The position numbers and the translations under genes were made by a program. A DNA stretch of 64,000 nucleotides, from positions 62,001 to 126,000 of the forward strand of contig ONEY01000001.1 of assembly GCA_900316965.1 (NCBI GenBank), in the 5' to 3' direction. The DNA is from an uncultured Bacteroidales bacterium (GTDB lineage Bacteria > Bacteroidota > Bacteroidia > Bacteroidales > P3). Of the stretch, positions 24,502 to 42,500 are shown in pieces (position 1 is the stretch's first letter; each line of letters starts with the position of its first letter). Below the pieces are notes generated by a model, which saw only the letters and a list, made by a program, of their open reading frames with translations, did not search any database and was not told the origin of the DNA.

Positions 24502-27500
24502 TTGGCAAAAAATCAACCCACAGTAGTCAATTTCGCATCCGTCAGAAAGTTCAACTATCCGGACTTCTTGGACATTCAGCTGAAGTCGTTCCAGGACTTT
24601 TTCCAGATTGAGACCAACCCTGACAACCGTCTCGATGAAGGACTCTTCAAAGTCTTCAAAGAGAACTTCCCTATCTCGGATGCCCGCAATAATTTCACAC
24701 TTGAGTTTCTGGACTATTTCATCGATCCTCCTCGCTACACCATCGAGGAATGTATCGAACGTGGTCTCACCTACAGCGTGCCTCTCAAGGCTAAACTGAA
24801 ACTCTCTTGCAACGACCCCGAAAACGAGGAGTTCCAAGCTATTGAGCAGCCTGTATATCTGGGTATGATACCCTACATGACTCCTAAAGGCACTTTCGTC
24901 ATCAACGGTGCCGAGCGTGTGGTGGTCTCTCAGCTTCACCGCTCCCCAGGCGTCTTTTTCGGCACTCAGTTCCACTCCAACGGTACTCAGCTCTACAGCG
25001 CTCGTATCATCCCCTTCAAGGGCAGCTGGATGGAATTCACCACCGACATCAACAACGTGATGTACGCCTACATCGACCGTAAAAAGAAACTCCCTATCAC
25101 CACTCTCCTCCGTGCCATTGGCTATGAGACCGACAAGGACATCCTCGACATCTTCGAACTTGCCGAGGAAGTCAAGGCTACTCGCGCCAACCTCAAGAAA
25201 AATATAGGCCGCAAACTCGCTGCCCGCGTCGTGGACTCCTGGATCGAGGACTTCGTCGATGAGGACACCGGCGAGGTGGTCTCCATGGAACGTACCGAAG
25301 TGGTCATCGAACGCGATGTCGAACTCACCGAGGAAAATATAGAGAAAATCCTTGAACTCAACATCAAAACCATTCTTGTCACCACAGAAGACAAAGACGG
25401 TATCGACTATTCAGTAATCTACAACACTCTGAAAAAAGACACAGCCAATAATGCCAAGGAGGCTGTGGAATATATCTACCGTCAGCTCCGCAACGCCGAA
25501 CCCCCCGACGAGGAAACAGCGCGTGGCATTATCGACAAACTCTTCTTCTCCGACAAACGCTACGACCTGGGCGACGTGGGACGCTACAGGATTAACACGA
25601 AACTAAACCTTGATGTGCCCGACGAGGTGCGCGTGCTCACTCAGACGGACATCACCTCTATTATAAAGTATTTAATACTTCTTATAAACCAAAAAGCCGA
25701 CGTCGACGATATCGACCACTTGTCCAACCGTCGCGTCCGCACCGTAGGCGAACAGCTCTCGGCACAGTTTGGCGTGGGCCTGGCTCGCATGAGCCGCACC
25801 ATCCGCGAACGTATGAACGTCCGCGACAACGAGGTCTTCACCCCCACCGAACTCATCAACGCCAAGACTCTCTCGTCGGTAATCAACTCCTTCTTCGGCA
25901 CCAACCAGCTGTCGCAGTTCATGGACCAAACCAACCCTCTGGCCGAAATCACACACAAACGTCGTATCTCGGCTCTGGGTCCCGGAGGCCTCTCACGCGA
26001 CCGCGCAGGCTTCGAGGTCCGCGACGTCCACTACACTCACTACGGACGCCTCTGTACCATCGAAACACCTGAAGGTCCTAACATCGGTCTTATCTCCTCA
26101 CTCAGCGTCTACGCCAAAATCAACAACCTCGGCTTCATCGAGACTCCTTACCAGCGTGTCGAAAACGGCCAGGTCATGTTTGAGGAGGACCCCATCTACT
26201 TCACCGCCGAAGCAGAGGAAAACAAAACCGTGGCTCAGGCCACAACACCTCAGGACGAAAAGGGTCACATCATTGGTCAGCGCGTCAAAGCTCGCCGCCA
26301 AGCCGACTTCCCCATCGTCTCTCCCGAAGAGGTCGACCTCATCGACATAGCTTCCAACCAAATCGCCTCCATCGCGGCATCTCTCATCCCCTTCCTCGAA
26401 CACGACGACGCCAACCGCGCACTTATGGGTTCTAACATGATGCGCCAGGCTGTGCCTCTCCTCAACCCCGAGATTCCTATCGTCGGTACAGGTATCGAAC
26501 AGTCTGTCGCCGAGGACAGCCGCGTACTCCTCAACGCTGAGGCCGACGGCGTGGTGAAATATGTCGACTCAACCAAAATCGTCATCGAGCACGCACGCAC
26601 CGAAAAGGAACGCCTCGTAAGCTTCGACGACGACCTCCACGAATATCGCCTCACCAAATACCAGCGCACCAACCACAGCACCGCCATCAACCTCCGTCCT
26701 ATCGTCCGCAAAGGCGACAAGGTCAAGAAGGGTCAAGTGCTCTGCGAAGGCTACGCCACACAGGGCGGCGAACTTGCTCTGGGACGCAACATGATGGTTG
26801 CCTTCATGCCTTGGAAGGGTTACAACTTCGAGGACGCTGTCGTTATCAGCGAACGCGTGGTCCGCGAGGATATCTACACCAGCGTCCATGTCGAGGAATT
26901 CACCCTCGAAGTACGCGAAACCAAGCGCGGTGACGAAGAGCTCACCCGCGACATCCCCAATGTCAGCAGCGACGCCACCAAAGACCTTGACGAAAACGGT
27001 ATCATCCGCATCGGCGCCGAGGTCAAAGAGGGCGACATCCTCATCGGCAAAATCACTCCTAAGGGCGAGAGCGACCCCACTCCAGAAGAGAAACTCCTCC
27101 GCGCCATCTTCGGCGACAAGGCCGGCGACGTCAAAGACGCCTCCCTCAAGGTTCCTCCCTCGGTACGTGGTGTCGTCATCGACAAAAAACTCTTCTCACG
27201 CGTGGTCCGCGACCGCAAACAGCGCGCCCGCGAGAAAGAACTCCTCGCCAAACCTGAAGAGGAGTTCAACATGGAAATCGCCGACCTCAAGGACAAACTC
27301 ATCGACAAACTCCTTGTCATCCTTGCTGGTAAAACCTCCAACGGCGTATACAACTCTCACAAAGAGGAACTCATCCACAAGAAAGAGAAATTCAGCATGA
27401 AGGCTCTCCGTGCCATCGATTTCACCGATGTCAACCCCAACCGCTGGACCCAGGACAAAGAGACCAACGGCCTCATCAAAGAGCTGCTGAACAACTACAA

Positions 27501-28305
27501 TATCAAATATCGCGAAATCAACGGCCGCTTTACCCGCAACAAATTCGCACTCACCGTCGGCGACGACCTTCCCAGCGGCATAGTGCAGATGGCCAAAGTC
27601 TATATCGCCATGAAGCGCAAACTGCGCATCGGTGACAAAATGGCTGGTCGCCACGGTAACAAGGGTATCGTCTCCAAGATTGTCCGCGCCGAGGATATGC
27701 CATTCCTCGCCGACGGCACTCCTGTCGACATCGTTCTCAACCCCCTCGGCGTGCCTTCGCGTATGAACCTTGGTCAGATCTACGAGACCGTCCTCGGATG
27801 GGCAGGCAAAAAGCTCAACAAGCGCTTCAAAACACCTATCTTCGACGGCGCTACTCTCGAACAAATCAACGGTTACATGAAAGAGGCTGGCCTCCCCGAA
27901 AACGGTCGCACCTACCTCTACGACGGCGAAACAGGCGAACGCTTCGACCAACCTGCAACAGTGGGCTACATCTACTACCTCAAGCTCCACCACATGGTCG
28001 ACGACAAGATGCACGCCCGTAGCATTGGACCTTACTCCCTCATCACCCAGCAGCCTCTCGGCGGTAAAGCCAACTTCGGTGGCCAGCGCTTCGGTGAGAT
28101 GGAAGTCTGGGCTCTCGAGGCCTTCGGCGCCTCTCACGTGCTCCAGGAGGTCCTCACCGTCAAGAGCGACGACGTCATGGGCCGCGCCAAAACTTACGAG
28201 GCCATCGTCAAGGGCGACAACCAGCCTACACCTGGCATCCCCGAATCGTTCAACGTTCTCGTCCACGAACTCCGTGGCTTGGGCCTCGAGGTAACCTTTG
28301 AATAA
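24502..28305 (+). CDS. rpoB: DNA-directed RNA polymerase subunit beta
   Basis: Catalytic beta subunit of RNA polymerase, 1267 residues. The start is TTG at 24502: an in-frame stop at 24487 leaves no ATG upstream, and the N-terminus ([20 protein letters not shown]) fits the family there. The rifampicin region, [20 protein letters not shown] and then [20 protein letters not shown] (about residues 466-505), has the wild-type Asp, His and Ser residues, so rifampicin resistance is not indicated. [15 protein letters not shown] and the C-terminal [20 protein letters not shown] are intact. It is followed by a 7-base tandem repeat and rpoC. Confidence 0.98.
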   Translation: MAKNQPTVVNFASVRKFNYPDFLDIQLKSFQDFFQIETNPDNRLDEGLFKVFKENFPISDARNNFTLEFLDYFIDPPRYTIEECIERGLTYSVPLKAKLKLSCNDPENEEFQAIEQPVYLGMIPYMTPKGTFVINGAERVVVSQLHRSPGVFFGTQFHSNGTQLYSARIIPFKGSWMEFTTDINNVMYAYIDRKKKLPITTLLRAIGYETDKDILDIFELAEEVKATRANLKKNIGRKLAARVVDSWIEDFVDEDTGEVVSMERTEVVIERDVELTEENIEKILELNIKTILVTTEDKDGIDYSVIYNTLKKDTANNAKEAVEYIYRQLRNAEPPDEETARGIIDKLFFSDKRYDLGDVGRYRINTKLNLDVPDEVRVLTQTDITSIIKYLILLINQKADVDDIDHLSNRRVRTVGEQLSAQFGVGLARMSRTIRERMNVRDNEVFTPTELINAKTLSSVINSFFGTNQLSQFMDQTNPLAEITHKRRISALGPGGLSRDRAGFEVRDVHYTHYGRLCTIETPEGPNIGLISSLSVYAKINNLGFIETPYQRVENGQVMFEEDPIYFTAEAEENKTVAQATTPQDEKGHIIGQRVKARRQADFPIVSPEEVDLIDIASNQIASIAASLIPFLEHDDANRALMGSNMMRQAVPLLNPEIPIVGTGIEQSVAEDSRVLLNAEADGVVKYVDSTKIVIEHARTEKERLVSFDDDLHEYRLTKYQRTNHSTAINLRPIVRKGDKVKKGQVLCEGYATQGGELALGRNMMVAFMPWKGYNFEDAVVISERVVREDIYTSVHVEEFTLEVRETKRGDEELTRDIPNVSSDATKDLDENGIIRIGAEVKEGDILIGKITPKGESDPTPEEKLLRAIFGDKAGDVKDASLKVPPSVRGVVIDKKLFSRVVRDRKQRAREKELLAKPEEEFNMEIADLKDKLIDKLLVILAGKTSNGVYNSHKEELIHKKEKFSMKALRAIDFTDVNPNRWTQDKETNGLIKELLNNYNIKYREINGRFTRNKFALTVGDDLPSGIVQMAKVYIAMKRKLRIGDKMAGRHGNKGIVSKIVRAEDMPFLADGTPVDIVLNPLGVPSRMNLGQIYETVLGWAGKKLNKRFKTPIFDGATLEQINGYMKEAGLPENGRTYLYDGETGERFDQPATVGYIYYLKLHHMVDDKMHARSIGPYSLITQQPLGGKANFGGQRFGEMEVWALEAFGASHVLQEVLTVKSDDVMGRAKTYEAIVKGDNQPTPGIPESFNVLVHELRGLGLEVTFE

Positions 28306-28354
28306 AGTGTAAAGTGTAAAGTGTCTACTTTAAACTTTAAACTTTGAACTTTAA
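28304..28354. repeat. 7-base tandem repeats between rpoB and rpoC
   Basis: AAAGTGT three times (28304-28324, overlapping the rpoB stop codon), then ACTTTAA-type units four times (28327-28354, one mismatch). The two arrays are partly complementary (AAAGT/ACTTT), so the RNA could fold here. Confidence 0.9.
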
Positions 28355-28368
28355 ACAACAAGAAAACA

Positions 28369-32832
<4,464 letters not shown>

Positions 32833-32850
32833 ACTCAAAGGCCTATAACC

Positions 32851-32896
32851 CTAGAGAGACTAGCCAGCCACGAAACTCTAGTCTCTCTAGTTTTTT
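32851..32896 (+). terminator. rpoC terminator built from two inverted CTAG-N5-CTAG elements
   Basis: CTAGAGAGACTAG (32851-32863) pairs perfectly with CTAGTCTCTCTAG (32878-32890), and six T follow. The two arms are each a CTAG-N5-CTAG unit with 9-base spacing, so a pair of these elements in opposite orientation seems to serve as an intrinsic terminator. Confidence 0.85.
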
Positions 32897-32940
32897 ATAC
32901 AGCATAAAAAAAACATAAAGCCACCAAAATTCCCCTTACC

Positions 32941-33255
32941 ATGGCACAAGAAAAGCAAACCCAGAATATCAATCTCAGCATCAACGACGAGGTGTCACAG
33001 GGCACCTATTGCAACCTAGCCTTGATAACCCATTCCCCGGCCGAGTTCATCCTCGACTTTGCTCAGGCGTTGCCAGGCAAAGAAGGTGCCACGGTGCGCC
33101 AACGCATCATCATGCCCCCCATTCATGCCAAACGACTCCTTATGGCCCTCAGCGAGAACCTGCGCAAGTATGAGGACAATTTCGGTCCCATCGACGAGCC
33201 CCATGGCCCCAAAGACGCCATCCCCTACGACATGATCCCCCAAGGCAAAGCATAA
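32941..33255 (+). CDS. DUF3467 domain-containing protein
   Basis: A 104-residue protein of the DUF3467 family, unknown in function and often found just after rpoC in Bacteroidetes. Typical features are a polar start, INLSINDEVSQGTYCNLALI, the hydrophobic AEFILDFAQALPG, RQRIIMPPIHAKRLLMAL and the closing NLRKYEDNFGPI. No signal or membrane segment, so it is cytosolic. It lies between the CTAG hairpin after rpoC and its own strong terminator. Confidence 0.9.
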   Translation: MAQEKQTQNINLSINDEVSQGTYCNLALITHSPAEFILDFAQALPGKEGATVRQRIIMPPIHAKRLLMALSENLRKYEDNFGPIDEPHGPKDAIPYDMIPQGKA

Positions 33256-33273
33256 AAATAAAGCCTATACAAA

Positions 33274-33286
33274 CTAGGCAATATAG
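33274..33286. repeat. degenerate CTAG-N5-ATAG element
   Basis: CTAG at 33274 and ATAG at 33283, at the same 9-base spacing as the CTAG-N5-CTAG family. Confidence 0.55.
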
Positions 33287-33291
33287 ACCCC

Positions 33292-33331
33292 AATAAAAGC
33301 CTCTGCGCGAAACGCAGAGGCTTTTATTTTA
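33292..33331 (+). terminator. rho-independent terminator after the DUF3467 gene
   Basis: Perfect 16-bp stem AATAAAAGCCTCTGCG (33292-33307) with 33313-33328, loop CGAAA, then TTTA. It separates the rpoBC block from the giant-protein locus. Confidence 0.95.
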
Positions 33332-33386
33332 CCCCATTAGAATCAAACTCAAACAATCAATTTTACGTATAACACACGGAAAACTC

Positions 33387-33418
33387 TTGCATATAATAAA
33401 ATTTTTTTTATATATTTG
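33387..33418 (+). promoter_or_regulatory. promoter of the giant-protein locus
   Basis: TTG (33387-33389), 21-base spacer, TATATTTG (33411-33418). This gives a leader of about 147 bases before the first giant gene. Confidence 0.68.
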
Positions 33419-33420
33419 CA

Positions 33421-33503
33421 TGTTTACACTAGTAGCATCAGCCTAAATCCAAAACACTGAACACTAAGGCTTTTGCTACTTTGGGTGAATTGTGTACAAA
33501 CGT
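33421..33503 (+). promoter_or_regulatory. structured 5' leader of the first giant gene
   Basis: Nested complementary segments: GTTTACAC (33422-33429) with GTGTA-C-AAAC near 33493-33502; AGTAGCA (33431-33437) with TGCTACT (33474-33480); and AGCCT (33440-33444) with AGGCT (33467-33471). Together they form a long stem-loop covering about half of the leader. No T run follows. It may control stability or translation of the giant transcript; no known riboswitch is recognised. Confidence 0.5.
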
Positions 33504-33571
33504 AAATGAATAAAAAAAAGCACTAAAAAAGACAAAAACTCACTAGTGACAAGCAATACATACGAGAAAAA

Positions 33572-36500
33572 ATGAATAGATATATGTCAAAAATTGTTAA
33601 AACATGGACAGCGATCACGATGATGATTCTTGGTGCCGGGATGGCACAGAGTCAAACCATCGGAGGCGCAGTTTTTGGCGGTGGCCGTATGGCCGACGTT
33701 AACGGCAACACCGTTGTCAAAGTTTACGATTGCGACACTGTTTCTGCAGTCTATGGCGGTAACGACATCGCCGGCACCGTAAATGGCGCCAACGGTTCCA
33801 CAATCACTATCGGACATGTCGACCACACAACAGCCCAAATCTCCATTGGCTCTGTCTATGGTGGCGGCAACGGCTACTACGCTTACAACGGAACCTCTTT
33901 CCAAGCAGCTAGCGACAGCTACAACTCACAGACCGTCAGCCCATCAGCTTCGATTAAGGCAATGACTCAGACTCACCAAGTCGGCGAGATTGCTTGGACC
34001 AACAGTGACGTAGCCAACAAGGTTCTCTCATTCCCTTCAATTGCCAAGACCTCTGTCGAAGTCAACACCGAATATCCTCGTATCGACTCCCTTTTCGGCG
34101 GTGCTAAGAACGCTTTCATCAGCCTGGAAAACAACACCAATACCAACATCGCCATCAACGGCGGCGTCATGTATTCCGTCTTCGGCGGCAACAACTTCGG
34201 CGGTTTCCTCGGCGACGGTTCCACCCAGAACATCAGCGTCACCAACACCCTGGTCGACAACCTAACCTCTGCCAACCTGGGCGGCAACAATCAATATGGT
34301 CATGCTTGGACTTCCGACAACAGCGAGCATGGCATACGTTACCTCTTCGGCGGCGGCAACAAGGTGGCTGGTAAGAATGTCACTATCAGCGTTACCGGCG
34401 GCCAAATCGACACCCTCTTCGCAGGCGGTAACAGCGCCGACGTCACCAGCACCTCGGTCTCTGTCAACGTCACCACACCTCTCTACGACTACGAACACTC
34501 ACCCTACTATACCACTCCCGTTGCTTACAATCCTGTAACCAGCGTTTTCGACATCCGCTGCCTCTTTGGCGGCAACAATGCTGCCGACATGGCCGGCATA
34601 CCCACTCTTACGCTCACCAAAGGTGGCATCCACAACGTCTATGGCGGCGGCAACAAAGGTGTCATGAATGGCGAAGTCACCTATGCCAGCAAGAGTACCA
34701 CCGACAACGAGGGTAGCGGCACAGCGACCCTCAGTACCTTTGTCGTCCTCAACTCACCCAACATCATCTGCGACACCATCTATGGTGGTGGCCAGAGCGC
34801 TGGTACCGCACACGACACCTACGTCTGCGTCACCGAGGGTAAGGTAGGCACCATCTTCGGCGGCACCAACATCTCGGGAGACATACCCAACGACGCCAAA
34901 TCCAACGTCCGTATTGACGGTGCCAACGCCATTGTCTATCAAACCATCTTCGGCGGTAGCAATGGATACTACCGCTGCATGGGCAACAGCACCTACAACG
35001 ACGTCACACCAAAATATTCGCTCAACAGTAGCGAGAACACCCACACCGAGCTCGCCGGCGTAGCCATACCATCCATCTTCCACACCAATGTTCTCGTCAG
35101 CAACGGCACCGTTCTCGAGCACATCTATGGTGGCGGCAACCTGGTCACCGTGGCTAAGCCCGACTACGCCTCTGGCAACGGCTCCACCAAGGTCAAAATC
35201 ACTGGAGGTACCATCGGCGACAACGCCACCAATAGTGCCAGCATCTTCGGCGGCGGCAACTTCGCCTGCGTCTATGGCACCGCCGACATGATCATCACTG
35301 GCGGCACCATCTATGGCGACGTCTATGGCGGCAACGACAAAACCGGTACTGTCACCGGCCGTGGCCGTACTGGCAACAGCACCGCCAAAGCCGACGGTGT
35401 CACCCTCGACACCATAGCTCCTATCCCCGTCCTCGACGGCGGCCATACCACCATCGCCCTCAACCAGGCCAATGCGGCCTCCTATGTTCTCGTCCAAGGC
35501 TCGCCAACAATCTCCGGTAGTGTCTATGGCGGCGGCAACGGCGCATACAACTACGAATATTTCGACGACGAAAGTGGCTGGATTGTGGAAAGCAACGACC
35601 GCTACACCGAGACTGTGTCGCGCTGCCAGCGCCCTGTGGCAATACCCACACAGTATAGCGGCTTTGTAGATATTAATATGAATAAGACCGGCACCATCGG
35701 CAACGTCTATGCCGGCGGCAACAGTGCCACTGTAGGTGTCGATGTCGTCAACTACGGCGACGGTAGCACAGCCCTCACCGCCAGCGGTACCCAAGGCACC
35801 GACGGCTCCACCCTCGGCGCGGGACGCGCTTTCGTATATATGAACTGCGTCGGCGACGACCCCACAGAAGATGCCAGCAACATCAATGTCGGCAACCTCT
35901 TTGGCGGCAACAACGTTGTCGACATGACCAAAGTGCCTCGCATGGTCCTCGTCAAAGGTAAAGCCGGCTACGTCTATGGCGGCGGCAACCTCGGCGGCAT
36001 GACCGGCAACGAGTACATCAAAAACCTCTCCCTCAGCACCTATGTGCCCATCGCCTCTCCCAAGATGGCCGTGGCACACCATGTATATGCAGGCTGCAAC
36101 GCCGCCGACCTTGAGCAAGACAGCTATGTCAGTGTAACCAAAGGCTATATCGGCGGCAAGATCTTCGGCGGCAACGACGCCTCGGGTGAAGTGCCTAGCT
36201 CCCACGTCCTCATCGGCGGCGACGCCGACCTCACCATCCACGGCGACGTCTACGGCGGCGGCAACGGCGACTACCCCTTCTATCGATACAACGACCCCAA
36301 CGACCCAAGCCACATAAACCAATACAAAGACCTCGCCAGCAACTGGCATGCTAAGCCTGGCTATGTCACCCAAAACTACTACATCCGCGACAAAGTCACC
36401 CAAAAGATGTACCAAGACCTTAAAGGTCGTCCTTATGTCGACAGCGCCTCTGTCATCATCCGCGACAATGTCACCCTCGAAGGCAGCATCTATGGTGGAG

Positions 36501-39500
36501 GTATCTCTGGCGACTGCCGCAAAACCGATGTCCTCCTCGACGCCGAGGGCGGCAACCTGGGCGGCATGGTCTTCGGTGCCGGCCAAGGTCGTATCAACAA
36601 CCAAGGTATCAAAGTCGGCGGCGGATGCCACGACTCCTATATCGCTGTCGCTAAACTCGACGCCACAGGCAACCATATCGATGGCTATGTCGACAACGCC
36701 ACAGCCATGGGCAACGTCCTCGACAGCGCCGTGCTCACAGTACGCAAATTCCAAAGCCTTACCGGCGCACGCCACGTAATGTTCGGTGGCGGACGTTCCG
36801 GCAACGTGGGAACCACAGTAGTGCGCTATGAAGCCACTGCCCAGGCTCCACTCAAAGCCCTCTATCTCGGCTGCCTTGCCAGCGACGTACAAGTCGCCGC
36901 GACAGGCCTCATCAACGCCTACGAGCCCACCAATGGCTCCTGGATTATCGACACCATCTATGGCGGCAACGACTTCACCGGCCGCGTCAACAGCACCGAT
37001 CTCATCATCAATAGCGGTACCTTCACCCATGTCTATGGTAGCGGCAACGGCGACTACGACTACCGTGCTTGGCTTACCAGCCGCATAGGCACCGAGGGCA
37101 GCGAAGGCTACCTCTGGGAAAACGCAGCCCTCATCGCCAACAACACCGGCAGCGCCGAGCATCCTGTTTGGGCTCTCAAAGCTGACAACGAGCTCACCTG
37201 CGCTGACATCATCCCCTACTCCATGGATGTCGACGTCACCATCAATGGCGGCCACTTCCTCAACACCGTCTATGGCGGCGGCAACATGGGTCTTGTCGGC
37301 AACCGCGACATGAATCCCGCCAATGTTCTCACCGAAGACTATGGCGACATCACCCTCAACGTCCATGGCGGCAACTTCCACCGCCACATCTTCTCGGGTG
37401 CCCGCGGCAAAGCCGACATGGGCACATGGCGTTACTTCGGCGCCAAATATTGGACCAACGACGCTGTCACCGACCCATCACAGGCTGTTGGCAAGAATGT
37501 TGACGGCAAAGAGCTGGGCAAACAGCTTGTCTATGGTTTCAAAGTCTTCAATATGGACGGCGGCCATGTCGAGATGAGCGTATACGGTGGTAGCGAATCG
37601 GTCGACGACGGCTACCCCTTCGAGTGCAAGAGCGTTGAATACACTGCCGCAAGATGGTACAACAACGACCAGCGCAGAAGCTTCGCCAACAACAGCACCC
37701 TACGCCCCTCCAGCGTCATCAACATCGTCGGTGGCACCATCGAAAAGAGCGTCTATGGCGGCGGCTACCAAGGTAACATCTACGGCTCGGTATACATCAA
37801 CATCGGATCCCACGCCGTCTACGAGAGCCCCGTATGGTCCAGAACCTACGGCACAGCTCCCAACACCTTCACCATGGCAGCCTACAAGCCCAACATCACC
37901 GGCGTCACCCCTGGCAACCAGGTCATAGCCTCCAACGAGACCCTCACAACCTCTATGGAGCACCCCGTCAACCTCCGCACATCGGTATATAATGGTAGCG
38001 ACTGGGGCGAGGCTCTCGACAACCCATACTTCAACACCCGTGGTGTCTATGGTGGCGAAACCAACATCCTCATCGACGGTAAGGGCTACAACATCTCGCA
38101 GACCAACACCGAGATGAACATGCTCCCCTCTATGAACATCCGCTACAGCGTTATCGGCTCGGGCACCTCCACCGAAGGTGGCGACGTCACCCGCGCTATC
38201 ACCATTCGCCATTACGGCGACTGGGATTGCCCACGCCCCTCACGCCGTCTCAGCTCTATACAGCGTGCCGACAAGCTCATCCTCGACAGCGTCTTCATCA
38301 CTCTCGAAGGCGAACAGGATGCCTACATGGCTTACGCTTCTCCCTCCTATAGCCTTAACCGTCTCGACACCGTCATCATGCTCACCGACAACATCCTCTT
38401 GCTCCAGGCTCCCGCCAAATATATCGGCGAGCTCTCCAGCTTGAAAAAACTCCCCGACGGTCACGGTGTCATAGAATATGGCAAAAACGTACAGATGATC
38501 TACGCCGACAACAACCTGCTCTATCAGAACACCGGTGGAGATGTTAATGTCGTTGCCGACGAGCTCCTCGACAACCTCCACAACGGCCTCGCCGCAGGTG
38601 CCGACTGCCCAGGTCCTGATCCTGAAGACCCCGGCGACTGCCAAGACTTCGGCTTCTGCGACAAGATGTCCTCTGCCCGTGGCCAACTTGACCAGACAGG
38701 TGCCTTCAACAGCATCGTTATGGCCAACGGTTCCTATTTCCAGCTCTCGCGTTTCATCGACCTCGACGACGCAGTATCCGGCAGCCTGGTAGGCGACGGT
38801 GTCGAGGACGAAGTGGTATATGGCGGCGTTCATGGATGGTCCTACCTCGTCAACGAGGACAAAACCATGGCATACGTCTATGGCCGTAGAAAAGCGGGCA
38901 TAGGTGCCAACGACGGCGGCTTCGTGGCCCCCTGTCTCTGCGACAACAACGGCACCTATCCCAACGAGATCGACTATGTCGACGTTAGCGATGTAACTCC
39001 CTCCTACCGCACATGGCGTGTAGGCTCGCAGCTCGGTAGCCGCACTCGCCACATCACCCTCGTGGCCAACGCCGTTCCCGACGACCGACTCAACTATAAC
39101 CTCGACGGCACCTACTATGTCATCGAGGCTCCCAACGATCATCCAGCAAACTCAGCGCCATCACATACCTTCGCCCCTGGCGACGACTTTGGCTATGCCA
39201 CAGCAAAACTTGAGCTGCCCCCATCAAACGGCGGCAACTTCTACGTCATCAACCAGGTTGTCATCGACCAGGAAAACGGCGGTGACCTTCACCTCGTCGA
39301 CGAAGGCTTTGTCAAAGACAACTACGGCGGACCCAGCTATGTCTTCCAAGCTGGCGACGGCAACCGTCACTCCTCTTTCGCCGACATAGCAAGTAACCCC
39401 AACCGCTATTTTAGTCTCGCTTTCACCAGCAACAGCGGTTCCGGCGCTCCCGCCAACTTCAACAATGTCGACGCCTTCAACAACAGCAGCTGCTGGACCA

Positions 39501-42500
39501 GCGGCATCAGTGGACAAATAAACGCCAACGAGCGTGTCATCAATAGCAGCAGCACCTGCTGGCCCTACTCCCTCGTCGTCGGCAACCGCTGGTACACCGA
39601 GACAGAAGGCTACATCTCGCCTACTGTCAAACCTGGTATCGGCATCATCCCCTCTCTGACATTCACTCTTACATATAATAAGAATATCACCAACACCATC
39701 ACCCGCGACATCCTCTTCCGTATGCAGGAGTTCGACTCGCAGGGACATTATGTAGGTCCTGTCGATGTCATCATCACCATCAGCACCGTGATTAGAGATT
39801 TCGGCAACATGGAGGCTCCCGTCATGGCTATGTACAACGAGGGTATCACCAACCAGTATATCCGCAAAGTCACCATCCCCGCAGGCTTCCTGCAGCGCGA
39901 CATCTGGATTGAGGGTATCGACTGGGAACTCAACGACCGTGACCTCGATGACGACCATGACAATGGTATCAACGATAACGACTGGTTCCACATGCAAGGC
40001 GTCGAAACTCCTATCGACAACAACAACCACTTCTCTATCGAGGTCTGCCCCTCTGAGAGCAACAGCGACAACGTCACCAACCACCTCGGTTGGTACCACA
40101 TCCAAGCTGAGAATATTGACGTCTACAACACAGCTCTCGAAGACCTCCGCAACACTACTGGCAATGGCAGCCAAACCTTCTTGGGTCCCACCGAGGGCGC
40201 AAATGGCTACAAGAGAGACCAGTCTATCTTCTACAACAACCGCGACTATCTCAGCGATGGTAGCGAGGAAGGCCATACTAGCGACGTCACCGTCATCAGC
40301 CAGCCGGGACGCGGCAAGCTGATAGGCACCCTCGACGGTCGTGCTCCTGCTGCCGTCGATATCAAGCTCAACTTCAACGGCGACTGGGTCTATCAAAACC
40401 GCTACAACAACCGCCTGGCTACTGTGACCCTCCACCTCGGCTGGGCCAACACCAAGACAACGGGCTCTGGCACCTTCGACCTCAAGATCTATGTGCTTAC
40501 CCGAATGCACGGCGACACCATCTACTGGGCTCCCGACGCAACACTCACCAGAAACGGTTACACAGTACAGTCGCACAGAGAAAAACATGGTATCCCTGAC
40601 AACGTTGCATTATCTCCCGAAGATCCTAACGAAATCAATCAATTGGTATACAACAACCCCGATGAATTCCTTCGCACCTTCGCCGATATATCGTCCATGT
40701 ATCGTGAGGGCGACGTCATCGACATCCTTGAGACTGTCCCCGTCGAAGCTGGCGGTGCCTACCAGAACCTCTCAGGCGACGACTACAGCATCATGCAGAT
40801 TATTCGCTACTCGGGCAGCCACTTCAAATTCCCCGGCGAAGACTGCGCCAACACTCACGCTCTCTTCGACGTCAAAGGCAACCTCTCGCTGCGCAACGTA
40901 TGGATCAACGGTAGCTACTGTACACGTGTCAAAGAGAGCAGCACAACACCTCCTCCTGATATTACTCAAGGTGAATTCACCGTATGGACACACGACGTAA
41001 ACAACGGCGTTTACTACTACAACAACGCTCGCCGTATCGAAACTCTCCACGAAAGCACAGCTCCTGTCATCTACATCCATCAGGAAGGTAGCGTCAACCT
41101 CAGCACCAATGTCCATATCATCAACAACTTCAACAATGGTAAGCTGGGCATGGAGATGATCGACACCGACTCCGACGGCAACCCCGACACCTACACTGGC
41201 AACCACACCTATGACGATCGCATCACCGTGGCTGACGCCCCCAACCCCAACTTTGTCATCCCCGGCGGCGCCATAGCTCTCGTTGCCGAACCCGGCATGA
41301 AAAAGCCAGAGCTTATCCTCGGCCACAAAACCCTTATCGCCGACAACCTCATGGTCGACTGGAACGCCGTGGATGGTGCCACCTACCCCAACTACCCCAT
41401 GAACTATGGCGCCGGCATCTATGTCGACGGCGGTATAGTAACCCTCGGCGCGGCCACCAGCAACAAGACCGCTACCGATATCGAAATACTTCACAACTAC
41501 TACCTCAAGAGCAATGGTCTTGGCGCCGCAGGTGTCAAACCACGTAAGAAATATGAACTCGGCGGCAGCACAACAATATTCGATGTTTACATTCTTGACA
41601 CTGTCAACTATGCTGAGTCCTATGCTCTCAACAACGTTTACCTGAGCCGCACCGCTGGCGAATGCCCCAACAACGTACGCCGCGACAATAAGAGCGACAT
41701 CATGCGCCTCGCCACCGAACTCACACCGACAACACGTATCGGTATCAGCAAGTGGTTCCCAGGCTACAAATACAATGTCGTAGACCACCAACTCGAGAAC
41801 TACATACCTCGCGACACCATCGCCGTGGTATTCCAGTCCTATGGTACCACCGACCTCGTCAAGATGGCCACCGAAAACAACGTCTTCTTCAACGACTCTA
41901 CCTACTTCAATATCGACAACCGCTCACCACAAATTCCTGTCAACATAACAGTGAATGCCGAGCAGGTGCCCAACCCCGAATATCCTCCCGCAGACCCGTC
42001 GTTCCTCATCGACTCCTATGACAAGGTCAACTATACTCACAACACCACCGCCAACCCAGGCTATGGCGACCAAGTCACTGTCTTCTTCCACGAATACGTA
42101 CACCCCAACATGGTCTACCTGCACCGCTGCGCCACCTTCGGCAAGGGTGTCACCCAGATACCCACAACAGCATGCAACGGTGTTGTCTTCAACGACTTCA
42201 AAGAGGGCGACAGTATAGCCTACCATTGGAACAGTCTGGCTACCTGCGTGGCATCCACCGACTCCGTATTCTTCCACGTCGGCGGCGGTTTCTTCCCCTA
42301 CACCTACACTTGGCTGCAGGATATCGTCGAAGAGGAAGGCAATAGCGGAACACCTGCCGTTCTCTCCACCGACCATCAGCTGCGCGCTCGCCAAACTTTC
42401 GGCGGCAACAACATATCTAATATGAATGACGGTGGTAGTTCAGACTACTATACCAAACTCCGTAACAGAGCCCAGGTCGACACCCTCGTCCTCACTGCCC

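Noticed and set aside
25860..26080. Rifampicin-resistance change in rpoB
   Set aside because: The Asp, His and Ser positions of the resistance region are all of the sensitive type.
34754..37387. 877-codon open frame on the minus strand inside the first giant gene
   Set aside because: It is the antisense shadow of the GGC/AAC/GAC-rich repeats; it has no signal, no domain, and the plus-strand protein has a signal peptide and sorting domain.
33661..38100. Calling the GGGN proteins chlamydial-type Pmp autotransporters
   Set aside because: The unit is GGGN without paired FxxN, there is no autotransporter barrel, and the first giant has a T9SS sorting domain.
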